IMG/VR virus record: IMGVR_UViG_3300032298_001038 | Coordinates: 1-64,000 of that record | Source of the DNA: a virus | DNA length: 64,000 nt | Direction: 5' to 3' (one strand) | In this document: positions 41,048 through 47,949 of the stretch, in pieces | Layout: each line of letters begins with the position of its first letter | How positions within the stretch are numbered: the stretch's first letter is position 1 | The notes under the pieces: generated by a model | The model's input: only the letters and a program-made list of their open reading frames with translations | Database searches by the model: none | What the model was told of the DNA's origin: nothing | Translations under genes and position numbers: made by a program

Positions 41048-41590
41048 TCAGCCAATTCGCGTTGCATAGCAAGCCCCGTCGTCGCGGCGGATTGAGTAAC
41101 CACAGTGTTGTAATCGTTGCATTAAGGCTTGCGCGTCCGGCAGCGGGACGAGGCCGTTATTCTCAAAAAATATCTCACGCGGCCGTTGTGCGCAAGTGTC
41201 TAAAAAGTCGTTCAAAATAATCGCGTCGTGGCCTTCGGTGTCAATCTTTAAATAGTCGATCTCGCCGATGCCGTGCTTGTCGAGCAGCGCTTTAATCCTG
41301 ACGACCGGTACGGTATCCGCGCGCAGAATCTCAGCGGGCAAACCGGCATGATGCTTGTGCGGTTTGCCCACAGAATTACAGCCGCGCAGCCACGTGTCGA
41401 GTTTGCGCGGCGCAATCTCGTCGGGGTCGACGTAATAGATATCGACCGTGCCCGTGTAGTTCGACACGGCCACGTTTTCCTTCCGGCACGGAGGCAGCCG
41501 GTCGAAATAATACTTCAGCGGTTCGATAAACAAACCGTCGGCTAGGCCGGCGGACGTCTCGAAGTCGCAGGTGCCGATTTCAACAATCAT
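41048..41590 (-). CDS. FkbM-type SAM-dependent methyltransferase
   Basis: A 180-residue protein with a compact Rossmann-type methyltransferase arrangement. YLKIDTEGHDAIIL is the characteristic core motif of FkbM enzymes; the glycine-rich opening is MIVEIGTCDF. It is shorter than typical FkbM proteins (about 250 residues) and probably lacks a lid. Substrates are usually hydroxyl groups of sugars or polyketides. Its ATG begins six bases after the tRNA-Asn gene and has no clear ribosome site, so it may be translated at low level after tRNA processing. Confidence 0.82.
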   Translation of the reverse strand: MIVEIGTCDFETSAGLADGLFIEPLKYYFDRLPPCRKENVAVSNYTGTVDIYYVDPDEIAPRKLDTWLRGCNSVGKPHKHHAGLPAEILRADTVPVVRIKALLDKHGIGEIDYLKIDTEGHDAIILNDFLDTCAQRPREIFFENNGLVPLPDAQALMQRLQHCGYSIRRDDGACYATRIG

Positions 41591-41596
41591 CGTAAA

Positions 41597-41668
41597 CTGC
41601 CCGGGTAAGACTCGAACTTACAACCCCAGCATTAACAGTGCCGTGCACTACCATTGTGCTACCGGGCA
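41597..41668 (-). tRNA. tRNA-Asn (anticodon GTT)
   Basis: The minus strand folds as a full cloverleaf: acceptor TGCCCGG/CCGGGCA, D-stem GCAC/GTGC, anticodon stem CGGCA/TGCTG around loop CTGTTAA, T-stem GTAAG/CTTAC with TTCGAGT loop, and discriminator G. The loop gives anticodon GTT (Asn). U1-A72 and G73 match asparagine identity. CCA is not encoded. It lies inside an operon between a possible 30-codon gene and FkbM. Confidence 0.93.
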
Positions 41669-41761
41669 TCATCTTGGCCCCGTGTCTGTCGTATTGCCGC
41701 TGTCACTCGTGAGCAGGTGCAGCATCAACACGGCCGCGACACACCACAGTATCTCCGTCAT
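41669..41761 (-). CDS. Possible tiny membrane peptide, 30 aa
   Basis: ATG 41761 opens a 30-codon frame with a hydrophobic core (MTEILWCVAAVLMLHLL) that stops exactly at the 5' edge of the tRNA. The ribosome site is weak (GAAAG). Real expression is uncertain. Confidence 0.38.
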   Translation of the reverse strand: MTEILWCVAAVLMLHLLTSDSGNTTDTGPR

Positions 41762-41782
41762 GACTTTACTTTCGTAGCGCAA

Positions 41783-41801
41783 AATATACCGACGGTATAT
41801 T
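41783..41801. promoter_or_regulatory. 19-bp palindrome downstream of the ferritin-like gene
   Basis: AATATACCG-A-CGGTATATT is a perfect inverted repeat with a one-base centre, AT-rich at its tips, in the gap after the ferritin-like gene. TTTTG follows on the minus strand. It could be an operator or a weak terminator. Confidence 0.5.
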
Positions 41802-41806
41802 CTCGA

Positions 41807-42343
41807 TCACTTTCCTAAAAATTTGAACGGATCGTGACGCGTGTTCCGCAGCATTTGCCGCAGGTCGTTCGCCATGATGCGGCGCATGCGCTCGGCGTCT
41901 TCGTAACTGTCTTTGAGTTGGTCTTCATAGAACACGGTGAGGTAGCGCGCCGTCACCGGGAACGCGGCAGACAACTGATCGAGTTGTTGCAGCCGCTTCG
42001 TGTAGTTCTCGACAACGTGCATCTCCAGTTCGATCGCGTGCGTGATCGCGTCTTCGGCGTTACTAAACGTCGAAAACGACGCCGATGACTGCGTCGGGTT
42101 GGGGTAGTTCAGCCCGTATAGCCGGTCCAGAAACGCCTGCACATGCAGCATCTCGCCTTTCGCTGCGTCCGTAAAAAATTCGCGGTATTCTGTGGCGTGC
42201 ATGCCGGTAATCGCCGCCGAGTGGTACAAGTAAAACTTGAGATGGGTCCACTCGTTCTGGAGATCGTTGTTTATCAACTCCAGAAATGCCGGCAACGTTA
42301 AACCGGGTTCACCGACCGGGCCGGGATCGCCTGCGTGACTCAT
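41807..42343 (-). CDS. Ferritin-like di-iron protein
   Basis: A 178-residue four-helix protein. Helix 1 carries E31 (NNDLQNEWTHLKFYLY), helix 2 has E64-x2-H67 (KGEMLHVQAF), helix 3 has ELEMHVVENY, and helix 4 has YEDQLKDSYEDAERM, giving the ExxH/ExxH-type set of a ferritin-like di-iron centre. It resembles bacterioferritin or Dps relatives, storing iron or breaking down peroxide. It has AAAGGAG upstream. It is adjacent to a nuclease-like gene and the start overlaps it. Whether it protects the particle's DNA or the host cell is unknown. Confidence 0.72.
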   Translation of the reverse strand: MSHAGDPGPVGEPGLTLPAFLELINNDLQNEWTHLKFYLYHSAAITGMHATEYREFFTDAAKGEMLHVQAFLDRLYGLNYPNPTQSSASFSTFSNAEDAITHAIELEMHVVENYTKRLQQLDQLSAAFPVTARYLTVFYEDQLKDSYEDAERMRRIMANDLRQMLRNTRHDPFKFLGK

Positions 42344-42984
42344 GACTGAAACTCCTTTTCGTCATCTCGGGTTATCACATCCGGCGTAAAGTCCGGATGC
42401 AGCGCCGGGCGGTAATCATAATGGTCAAAGTCTGCGGTGACTAGGGGGGCTGACAGCAGATCGTCGATGCGGAGATTGAAACAATCCCACTTGAACCGCC
42501 AGCCACCAAAACCAGCCGGGTCGATGTCGCCGCGCTTGTAAAACAACGCCTGCGCAAAAAACGCTTCTTTGGGCATTAAACCCAGCAGCCACGCCTTCGA
42601 GAAATCTTTGAGAACACGCACGAACGCGTAGTAATCGCACTGCTGCTCGGCGTTGCTGGCGGCAATCGAACAGTTGTAGTGCTGCTGCGGCGCGGAGGTG
42701 CAGCGTTTAGTTTTTACTTCGATGCGCCCCAGTATTTCCGGGTCCAGCAGGTCGTAGTGAAAGATCGATTCGCCTTGAGAGCGCAGAAACCCGTAATAGT
42801 CGCGGAACAACTCTTCGCCCACCAGTCCCGCGAGCATGCCTTCGCCTTCGGTGATCGAGTTGTTTAAGTGCGCCCGGCCGTAGCGCGCCGCGAACAACTT
42901 TGTCATTTCTTTTTCACGGGCGCGGGCATTGGCTATTTGACGCTTGGCCGGCACAATCTCCAACAATTTGAACTTGGTGGGCAT
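42340..42984 (-). CDS. PD-(D/E)XK nuclease-like protein
   Basis: This is a 214-residue protein. After a helical N-terminus with EGMLAGLVGEELFRDYYG, an Asp-containing strand (FHYDLLDPEILG) leads to RIEVKTKR, the E-x-K strand of the PD-(D/E)XK fold, followed by a helical tail with Cys and Trp. Such phage proteins cut or bind DNA in recombination, repair or host-genome degradation. AAAGG precedes the ATG. The exact activity cannot be inferred. Confidence 0.65.
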   Translation of the reverse strand: MPTKFKLLEIVPAKRQIANARAREKEMTKLFAARYGRAHLNNSITEGEGMLAGLVGEELFRDYYGFLRSQGESIFHYDLLDPEILGRIEVKTKRCTSAPQQHYNCSIAASNAEQQCDYYAFVRVLKDFSKAWLLGLMPKEAFFAQALFYKRGDIDPAGFGGWRFKWDCFNLRIDDLLSAPLVTADFDHYDYRPALHPDFTPDVITRDDEKEFQS

Positions 42985-43023
42985 GCGAATCCTTTCGCGT
43001 TCGTGCGTCCGTGCACGATTGCG

Positions 43024-43923
43024 TCAGCCAGCGCGTTGGAGTTCTTGAATCCACGCGCGCTTGATGACTGACCAATCGAATGTCTTGCCGACCTCCAAGG
43101 CGGCCTGACACATATGAGCGTACAACTCCGGCTCGTTTTGTAAAGTCCGAATTGTATTGCTAGCGCTAGCAATGAAAGCATCTTCTTCCATCGGTAACAT
43201 AATGCCGGCGCCTGAGTTGGCTATTTCAGGAAAGATACCGACGGGCGTGCCCAGTGTTGGTATCCCAGCCGCGGCGGCTTCAATGGCCACGTACGGGTTG
43301 CCTTCGACTAGCGAGCAAAACATGACAAGATCGACTTCGTGATACAGCCGATCAGCCACGAAAAAAGGCACGTTTTCGCGGTTCCAGAGCGTTAAGCCGG
43401 TGTTCTCGGCGACGCTCTTCGCCAGATATCCGCGCTTGATATCGAACTCGCCGTCCTTGCGGTGCCAGCGGCCGAAGTAGCCCAGTTTAGATATTTGAGT
43501 GGGCCGCTCGCGCTGGTAATTTGCGCAATTGACGCCGACGCGTAAAAACGTCGGGACGCGTTTGATCCCGTGCGAAAACGATACAGCCCTCAGCGGCTCG
43601 GAGACGACGGCGTATCCCCGCAGTCGTTCGAAATAGCCCGCTGGAAATCGACGGAGTGCGTCCACGATGTCGAAGTCGAGGTGGACATGGCCGTAGCATT
43701 TTTCAAGTGGGATGCCGTATGTGTCGTGAAGGAAGAAACATCCCACGGGTGTGGAGAAGAATAGATCGTACTTCTGCTGCATCCGGTCTGTGTTTTCGCG
43801 TTCTTGGACTTTCCCCCAGTCGAATATGTCACAATCCACCTCCGGATACAGGTTCTTTGCCAGTTCGTTGAATATCTTGCCGAAGACCCAGTTGTTCTCG
43901 ATAAAAAACAAGACCCGCTTCAA
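43024..43923 (-). CDS. GT4-type glycosyltransferase
   Basis: A 299-residue GT-B enzyme starting at TTG 43923, seven bases after AGGAG. The N-terminal Rossmann domain is short. The donor-site motif is VMFCSLVEGNPYVAIEAAAA-GIPTLGTPVGIFPEI, the classic E-x7-E donor-binding part of GT4 enzymes. It would transfer a nucleotide-sugar residue to glycan, DNA or protein. In phages such enzymes glycosylate DNA bases, virion proteins or host surface sugars; the acceptor cannot be read from sequence. It sits next to nuclease and ferritin-like genes. Confidence 0.85.
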   Translation of the reverse strand: MKRVLFFIENNWVFGKIFNELAKNLYPEVDCDIFDWGKVQERENTDRMQQKYDLFFSTPVGCFFLHDTYGIPLEKCYGHVHLDFDIVDALRRFPAGYFERLRGYAVVSEPLRAVSFSHGIKRVPTFLRVGVNCANYQRERPTQISKLGYFGRWHRKDGEFDIKRGYLAKSVAENTGLTLWNRENVPFFVADRLYHEVDLVMFCSLVEGNPYVAIEAAAAGIPTLGTPVGIFPEIANSGAGIMLPMEEDAFIASASNTIRTLQNEPELYAHMCQAALEVGKTFDWSVIKRAWIQELQRAG

Positions 43924-44016
43924 GTGATGACTCCTGTCGGGGAGCCACTACTTTAGCGGGTCTTTCCGCACCTGTAAACGGCACTTGAGTGCTTTTCGGT
44001 TGGGGCCGAACGGGTG

Positions 44017-46092
44017 CTAGTTGTGCGATACTTTAAGTTCGGCTTTGTTACCTCGGCGGGTGTTAACCCAGCGACCTTTTTGGCCGCGGGCGCGATACTT
44101 TTTCAGCCATTCGTCGGCGACTTCTTCAGCCGTCTTCTCGGTCTTCTTTTTTTTCTTCTTGCTGCCAATCGGGCGGCACGAGTTTTCGCTGTACGGCGCT
44201 TTGCCCGGCGCGGGTTCATAGCCCTTCCAGCAGCGGGCTTCTTTCGCCCACTGGTGTGCAAGATTGTAGCCGTGCTCGACCGACGTTTTTTGTCGCATAC
44301 CTAACAACCCGGAACCCATTTCTTTAGCCCAATTAGTCCATGTCGGTTTTGAATACTCTTCACCCGTTCGCAGGTGCTGGTTAAGCGCGCTATCTTGGTC
44401 GGCGTATTGCGAACTCAATGTGCCAACGTTCTTTGCGGCCAGTTGCGCTTCTTCGGGGGACAAACCCATATTCTCCAGCATCCGCGGCGTCATACCGCCC
44501 ATGCTATTCAACATTTGAATTTGACCAAGTTGCTCTCTGCCCGCTGCAACTTGCTTGGCCGCACCTTCGCGCGACGGCACCGTCGCCCACCCGCCGCCGC
44601 CTTTAATTTGCGCAACCGGGTCTTTTGCTAGCAAAATTTGCTTCTGCTGGTCTGTCAGTTTTTCAGGCACCATGCCCATCGACTTGCCGATGCCACTTAC
44701 AGCGTCAGCCATGAAGTTCTGCGCGCCCTGACCAAACATACCGCCACCAGCGCCAGCCAGACCTGCGGCGCCAAGGCCCAGCAAGCCAAGCATTCCCATT
44801 CCCCCGCCACCACCGAACATACTGCCGAGTATGCCCAGAAGACCGCCACCCAAGCCAATCCCCATCATCCACTTCATCGGCTCGGGCATGTTTTGATAAC
44901 CCTGCATGACACTCTGCAACATGCCGCCCTGCTCTTGCGGGCCAGCGCCGGGATTCTGCTGCCGCAACTTCGCAAACTCTTCACGGATGTAGGCGTTGCC
45001 GGCCTTGTCCACCTCGGCCTGAAAAGCCTTGGCCTGCGGCGTGTCTTTGCCGGCATGTAAGTCAGCCATGCCTTGTTTCATTTCCGGATTGCTGTCCATC
45101 ATCTGTTGCACATGCTGCTGCGCCAGTTGCTTTTTCTCGGCGTCCGGCATGTCGCTATTCAACTTGGCCATGACGTCCGTGTTCGCCTGCTGCTTCTGGT
45201 CCGGCGTCATCGGCGTCGCGGGTTTGGCGGCGCCGTCGGTCGGCGTGTTTTGTGTTGGCTGCGCGCCCGGCTGTTGCTGCGTGGCGGCCGTTTGTTGCGG
45301 CGCGCCTTGCTCGGGAGCGGGCGTCGGTGCGGTCTCTGTCCCGCCAGATAATTGTCGTACACCTTCGAGTGCCGCGGGCAATGCGGCCTCGGTGCCAAGC
45401 GTGGCTGCGGTACCGCCAGCAGTCATCGCGCCACCGCCGGCCGCTGTTAATCCAGCCGCGGCGGCGACAGGAACAGCCGCTGCCGTCGCAGTCGCGCCGC
45501 CAGCAATACCCATTGCCGTTTGCCCCCAGCCCTTAAGGCTTTCTTCGCCGCGCTCTGTGCTCGTCTGCGTCGTCCACGGGTTGTACCACCGATCAAGCAC
45601 GTCAACGTACGACCCGTAGCCTGTGTGACTTTTCGGCCCCGGCGTTGTCTGACTTTGTTGCGCGCGCATCTGCGCGAATGTTTGCGGGTCGACTTGTTGC
45701 CGGTTTGTCGCCAGTGCGGGTTGCGCCGGCTGACCTGATTGCGCAGCAGCCACAGACGCGGCATTTTGCTGTGCACGAAGTTGCGCCGTGGTTGGCTGCG
45801 CAGCGGGGGCCGCGGGCGTTTGCCGCGAAAAAATAGAATTGTTGCCAGCCGGTGCCGCGCCAATCGAAGCAGACGCTAACCCAGTGGGTTTAGGCTGCGG
45901 GGGCATCAACGGCTTCGCGCCGCCGCCCGGCTTGTTAAACGAGAACGATTGCGCCTGTTCAGTCAGGCCTTTCGGCATCGGCGCGGCCGGTTTCGGCGCC
46001 GTTACGCTTTTCGGTAATCCGGCGCCCGTTGGGTTGTCTGTGAGAAACGCATATTTGCGCAACGCCGATTGTACGTGCTTCGGAAGTGCCAT
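44017..46092 (-). CDS. Large glycine-zipper virion protein with RCWxGYEP domain
   Basis: This 691-residue protein has a Pro/Gln/Ala-rich disordered N-terminal half, an alanine/glycine zipper (GGATATAAAVPVAAAAGL), a central helical part, a second long Gly-rich hydrophobic segment (MGIGLGGGLLGILGSMF, then LGLLGLGAAGLAGAGGG), and a C-terminal basic domain: ARCWKGYEPAPGKAPYSE and SCRPIGS followed by lysines. That small Cys/Trp module also occurs in the 57064-58803 product. Basic C-termini of this kind may bind DNA or RNA. AAGGG precedes the ATG. A pore-forming or genome-ejection role is inferred from composition. Confidence 0.65.
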   Translation of the reverse strand: MALPKHVQSALRKYAFLTDNPTGAGLPKSVTAPKPAAPMPKGLTEQAQSFSFNKPGGGAKPLMPPQPKPTGLASASIGAAPAGNNSIFSRQTPAAPAAQPTTAQLRAQQNAASVAAAQSGQPAQPALATNRQQVDPQTFAQMRAQQSQTTPGPKSHTGYGSYVDVLDRWYNPWTTQTSTERGEESLKGWGQTAMGIAGGATATAAAVPVAAAAGLTAAGGGAMTAGGTAATLGTEAALPAALEGVRQLSGGTETAPTPAPEQGAPQQTAATQQQPGAQPTQNTPTDGAAKPATPMTPDQKQQANTDVMAKLNSDMPDAEKKQLAQQHVQQMMDSNPEMKQGMADLHAGKDTPQAKAFQAEVDKAGNAYIREEFAKLRQQNPGAGPQEQGGMLQSVMQGYQNMPEPMKWMMGIGLGGGLLGILGSMFGGGGGMGMLGLLGLGAAGLAGAGGGMFGQGAQNFMADAVSGIGKSMGMVPEKLTDQQKQILLAKDPVAQIKGGGGWATVPSREGAAKQVAAGREQLGQIQMLNSMGGMTPRMLENMGLSPEEAQLAAKNVGTLSSQYADQDSALNQHLRTGEEYSKPTWTNWAKEMGSGLLGMRQKTSVEHGYNLAHQWAKEARCWKGYEPAPGKAPYSENSCRPIGSKKKKKKTEKTAEEVADEWLKKYRARGQKGRWVNTRRGNKAELKVSHN

Positions 46093-46101
46093 AAATATCC
46101 C

Positions 46102-46620
46102 TTACTCACTGCACCGAAAAACCATCGAGTACCGTAATGCGCTGACGGGTTTGATTTCGTGCTGCCACTCGTAGCGAATCTCGTTCCGCATCTGCACCAG
46201 ACTGCGCGGCGGCAACTCCACTACGATGTCGGCTTCGTCCTGTTTTGTAAATACCATTGTGGCCGGGGATGCCAGACTCAGCACCGTGATCACAGGACCA
46301 GCCTGCATCGGATCAATGTGCGGGCGAATGACTTGCCCCGGATAATACTCGTTTATTGTAATCGAATCGGGCTTTACATGCGTATGCTGGGCCTGCGCTA
46401 ATTTCACGCACAGCCAGTCGAGGTGCGCGGGAATTTTCCCGTCCAGCACGTCTTTAAACGGCTTGGGAGACCCGAAGCGCACGATCGCGTTTCGGTCCCG
46501 CACGCCAGTTCTGGGCCGGTCGGGCATGTACACCCGAATGTGCAACAGCAGTTCGGCTTCTTCCGACGGCGTAATAAACTCCGGATACAGCACAAGGCCA
46601 AGCGCGACGTGGTTTTTCAT
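46102..46620 (-). CDS. AlkB-like 2-oxoglutarate/Fe(II) dioxygenase
   Basis: A 172-residue AlkB-type enzyme. The iron ligands are PHIDP (HxD) and a later histidine in WQHEIKPV, with the 2-oxoglutarate-binding R-x5-R segment LRYSMVFR at the end. Strand INEYYPGQVI before the HxD is typical. These enzymes remove alkyl groups from nucleic acids or hydroxylate RNA or protein. ATG 46620 begins immediately after the preceding gene's stop; the earlier in-frame ATG at 46671 would overlap that gene. Length is at the short end of the family. Confidence 0.8.
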   Translation of the reverse strand: MKNHVALGLVLYPEFITPSEEAELLLHIRVYMPDRPRTGVRDRNAIVRFGSPKPFKDVLDGKIPAHLDWLCVKLAQAQHTHVKPDSITINEYYPGQVIRPHIDPMQAGPVITVLSLASPATMVFTKQDEADIVVELPPRSLVQMRNEIRYEWQHEIKPVSALRYSMVFRCSE

Positions 46621-46624
46621 AGCA

Positions 46625-47251
46625 TTATCGCCGGGGAATGGGCGGCAATAACTGCGAGTTGGGTACGGCACCCTTGGCCAGATTCGTGTTCGCCACTGGA
46701 ACGCGATTACCCTGATCGTTCATGATGGTGGGATTGTTGGGGTTCGCCGCGTTGGCCGGCGGGACGGGCGCAGGCCGCGGCTGTTGGGGTTTCGGCACAG
46801 GCGGAGCCGCGGGCGGCTGCGGCGCTGCGGGCGCTTGTGGCGCGCCAGCCTGCTGCTGCGGCAAGCCTTGCACCGACGACAGCGGCGGTTTGTAGCCCGG
46901 CTTACCCTGCTGCGCAAACACGGGGTTATAGCGCTTCCCCGTATTCGTCGCGAACGTGCGCATGTTGTTAAATGTCCGCACATGCTGCGCCATCGGGCCG
47001 CGCATCGGGCGAGCCTGCGGCGCCTTGGCGAACTGCTGATTGATATGCCAGATGTCACGCGCGCTGGCACCTTGCAACTGCTCAGCGGACATATGCGGCA
47101 ACCCAGCGTGCTGCCACGCTTCGGCCGGCAAGTTTAACTTCGCATAGCGCTGCCGGAGCGCGTTGTAATCAGGGTCGCCGGGCGCGCCAGTGTCGGGCAC
47201 GCTCGCGGCGATCTTCTGGCGCAACAGCAAGCCAAACTTAAAAGCATTCAT
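46625..47251 (-). CDS. Pro/Gln-rich virion-type protein, 208 aa
   Basis: The N-terminal half is helical with Trp and His residues (SARDIWHINQQFAKAPQ). The second half is Pro-, Ala- and Gln-rich and probably unfolded (APAAPQPPAAPPVPKPQQ). GAGAG precedes the ATG. Proline-rich tails like this appear on several proteins in the cluster, so a particle role is likely, but not proved. Confidence 0.6.
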   Translation of the reverse strand: MNAFKFGLLLRQKIAASVPDTGAPGDPDYNALRQRYAKLNLPAEAWQHAGLPHMSAEQLQGASARDIWHINQQFAKAPQARPMRGPMAQHVRTFNNMRTFATNTGKRYNPVFAQQGKPGYKPPLSSVQGLPQQQAGAPQAPAAPQPPAAPPVPKPQQPRPAPVPPANAANPNNPTIMNDQGNRVPVANTNLAKGAVPNSQLLPPIPRR

Positions 47252-47531
47252 CGTCGCTCTCTGTATAGTTCGGGGACTTCTCGTGGTCTTGTTCGGGGCG
47301 GCAATGCCCGCCGTCGCAGCAGGTCTCGTTGATCGTCCGGCAGCGGGAGCAGACCATTTTGCCGCGCATGTCCATCAGATCGCCGCCGCAGACATAGCAG
47401 GTAATCATTGTAACATACTCCTTACTGCCGCGGACGTGGCGGGGAAGATACGGGCAGTTCACGCATTTGTTTCCGCAGCAGACTCCGTGTTGTAAAAGCA
47501 CCTGCCGGGAAAGCGGAGCGGGCCGCGTCAA
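47238..47531 (-). CDS. Double zinc-binding protein (DUF5522-like plus zinc ribbon)
   Basis: The 97-residue product begins at TTG 47531, which overlaps the previous stop (TTGA). Residues 18-30 read CCGNKCVNCPYLPRH, the cysteine pattern of small DUF5522-type proteins. The second half has YVCGGD...VCSRC and CCDGGHC, a zinc ribbon. An AAGGAG site precedes an internal ATG at 47408, so the second module might also be made separately. Function unknown. Confidence 0.6.
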   Translation of the reverse strand: MTRPAPLSRQVLLQHGVCCGNKCVNCPYLPRHVRGSKEYVTMITCYVCGGDLMDMRGKMVCSRCRTINETCCDGGHCRPEQDHEKSPNYTESDDECF

Positions 47532-47875
47532 ATGTGCGCGGTGGTGAATCGCTGCTCGTAGGCTGCATAAATTTCAGCGTACGCCACGCCCCACGCCGCG
47601 TCGTGAGCGAGTTTATTAAAAGCCTCGTCCGTGGCGGCGTTGTCCAGCCGGTGATTCCACGCCCGGGCATGTGCCCACTCATGGATCAATACATCCATGG
47701 CGCGGCTCTCGTCCAGACCCTTGTCGATCTGGATGTGAAACTTTTTCCCCTGTTTCCAGCAGCGCCCTTCAAGTTTTGTTAACTTGACGCGGCGCACACT
47801 GACGGGGAACGCTGCGGCGCACTCATCCTTGAGCATCCGCAGGAGAGACTGGTATTGTTTAAATCGAGCCGCCAT
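47528..47875 (-). CDS. HExxH metallopeptidase, SprT-like
   Basis: This is a 115-residue zinc metalloprotease with HEWAHARAWNH, and the preceding strand of the type DVLI. The first half is basic with a beta strand. It is small compared with SprT proteins (about 160). The substrate could be a particle protein or a DNA-protein crosslink. GGAG precedes the ATG. It is the fourth distinct protease type in the window. Confidence 0.72.
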   Translation of the reverse strand: MAARFKQYQSLLRMLKDECAAAFPVSVRRVKLTKLEGRCWKQGKKFHIQIDKGLDESRAMDVLIHEWAHARAWNHRLDNAATDEAFNKLAHDAAWGVAYAEIYAAYEQRFTTAHI

Positions 47876-47949
47876 GCTCCGTCTCCTGTAGGCATCCTTG
47901 CCACAGGGACGATTGTATCAGGCTGAGAAAGCCGCGACGAACGCTATTT

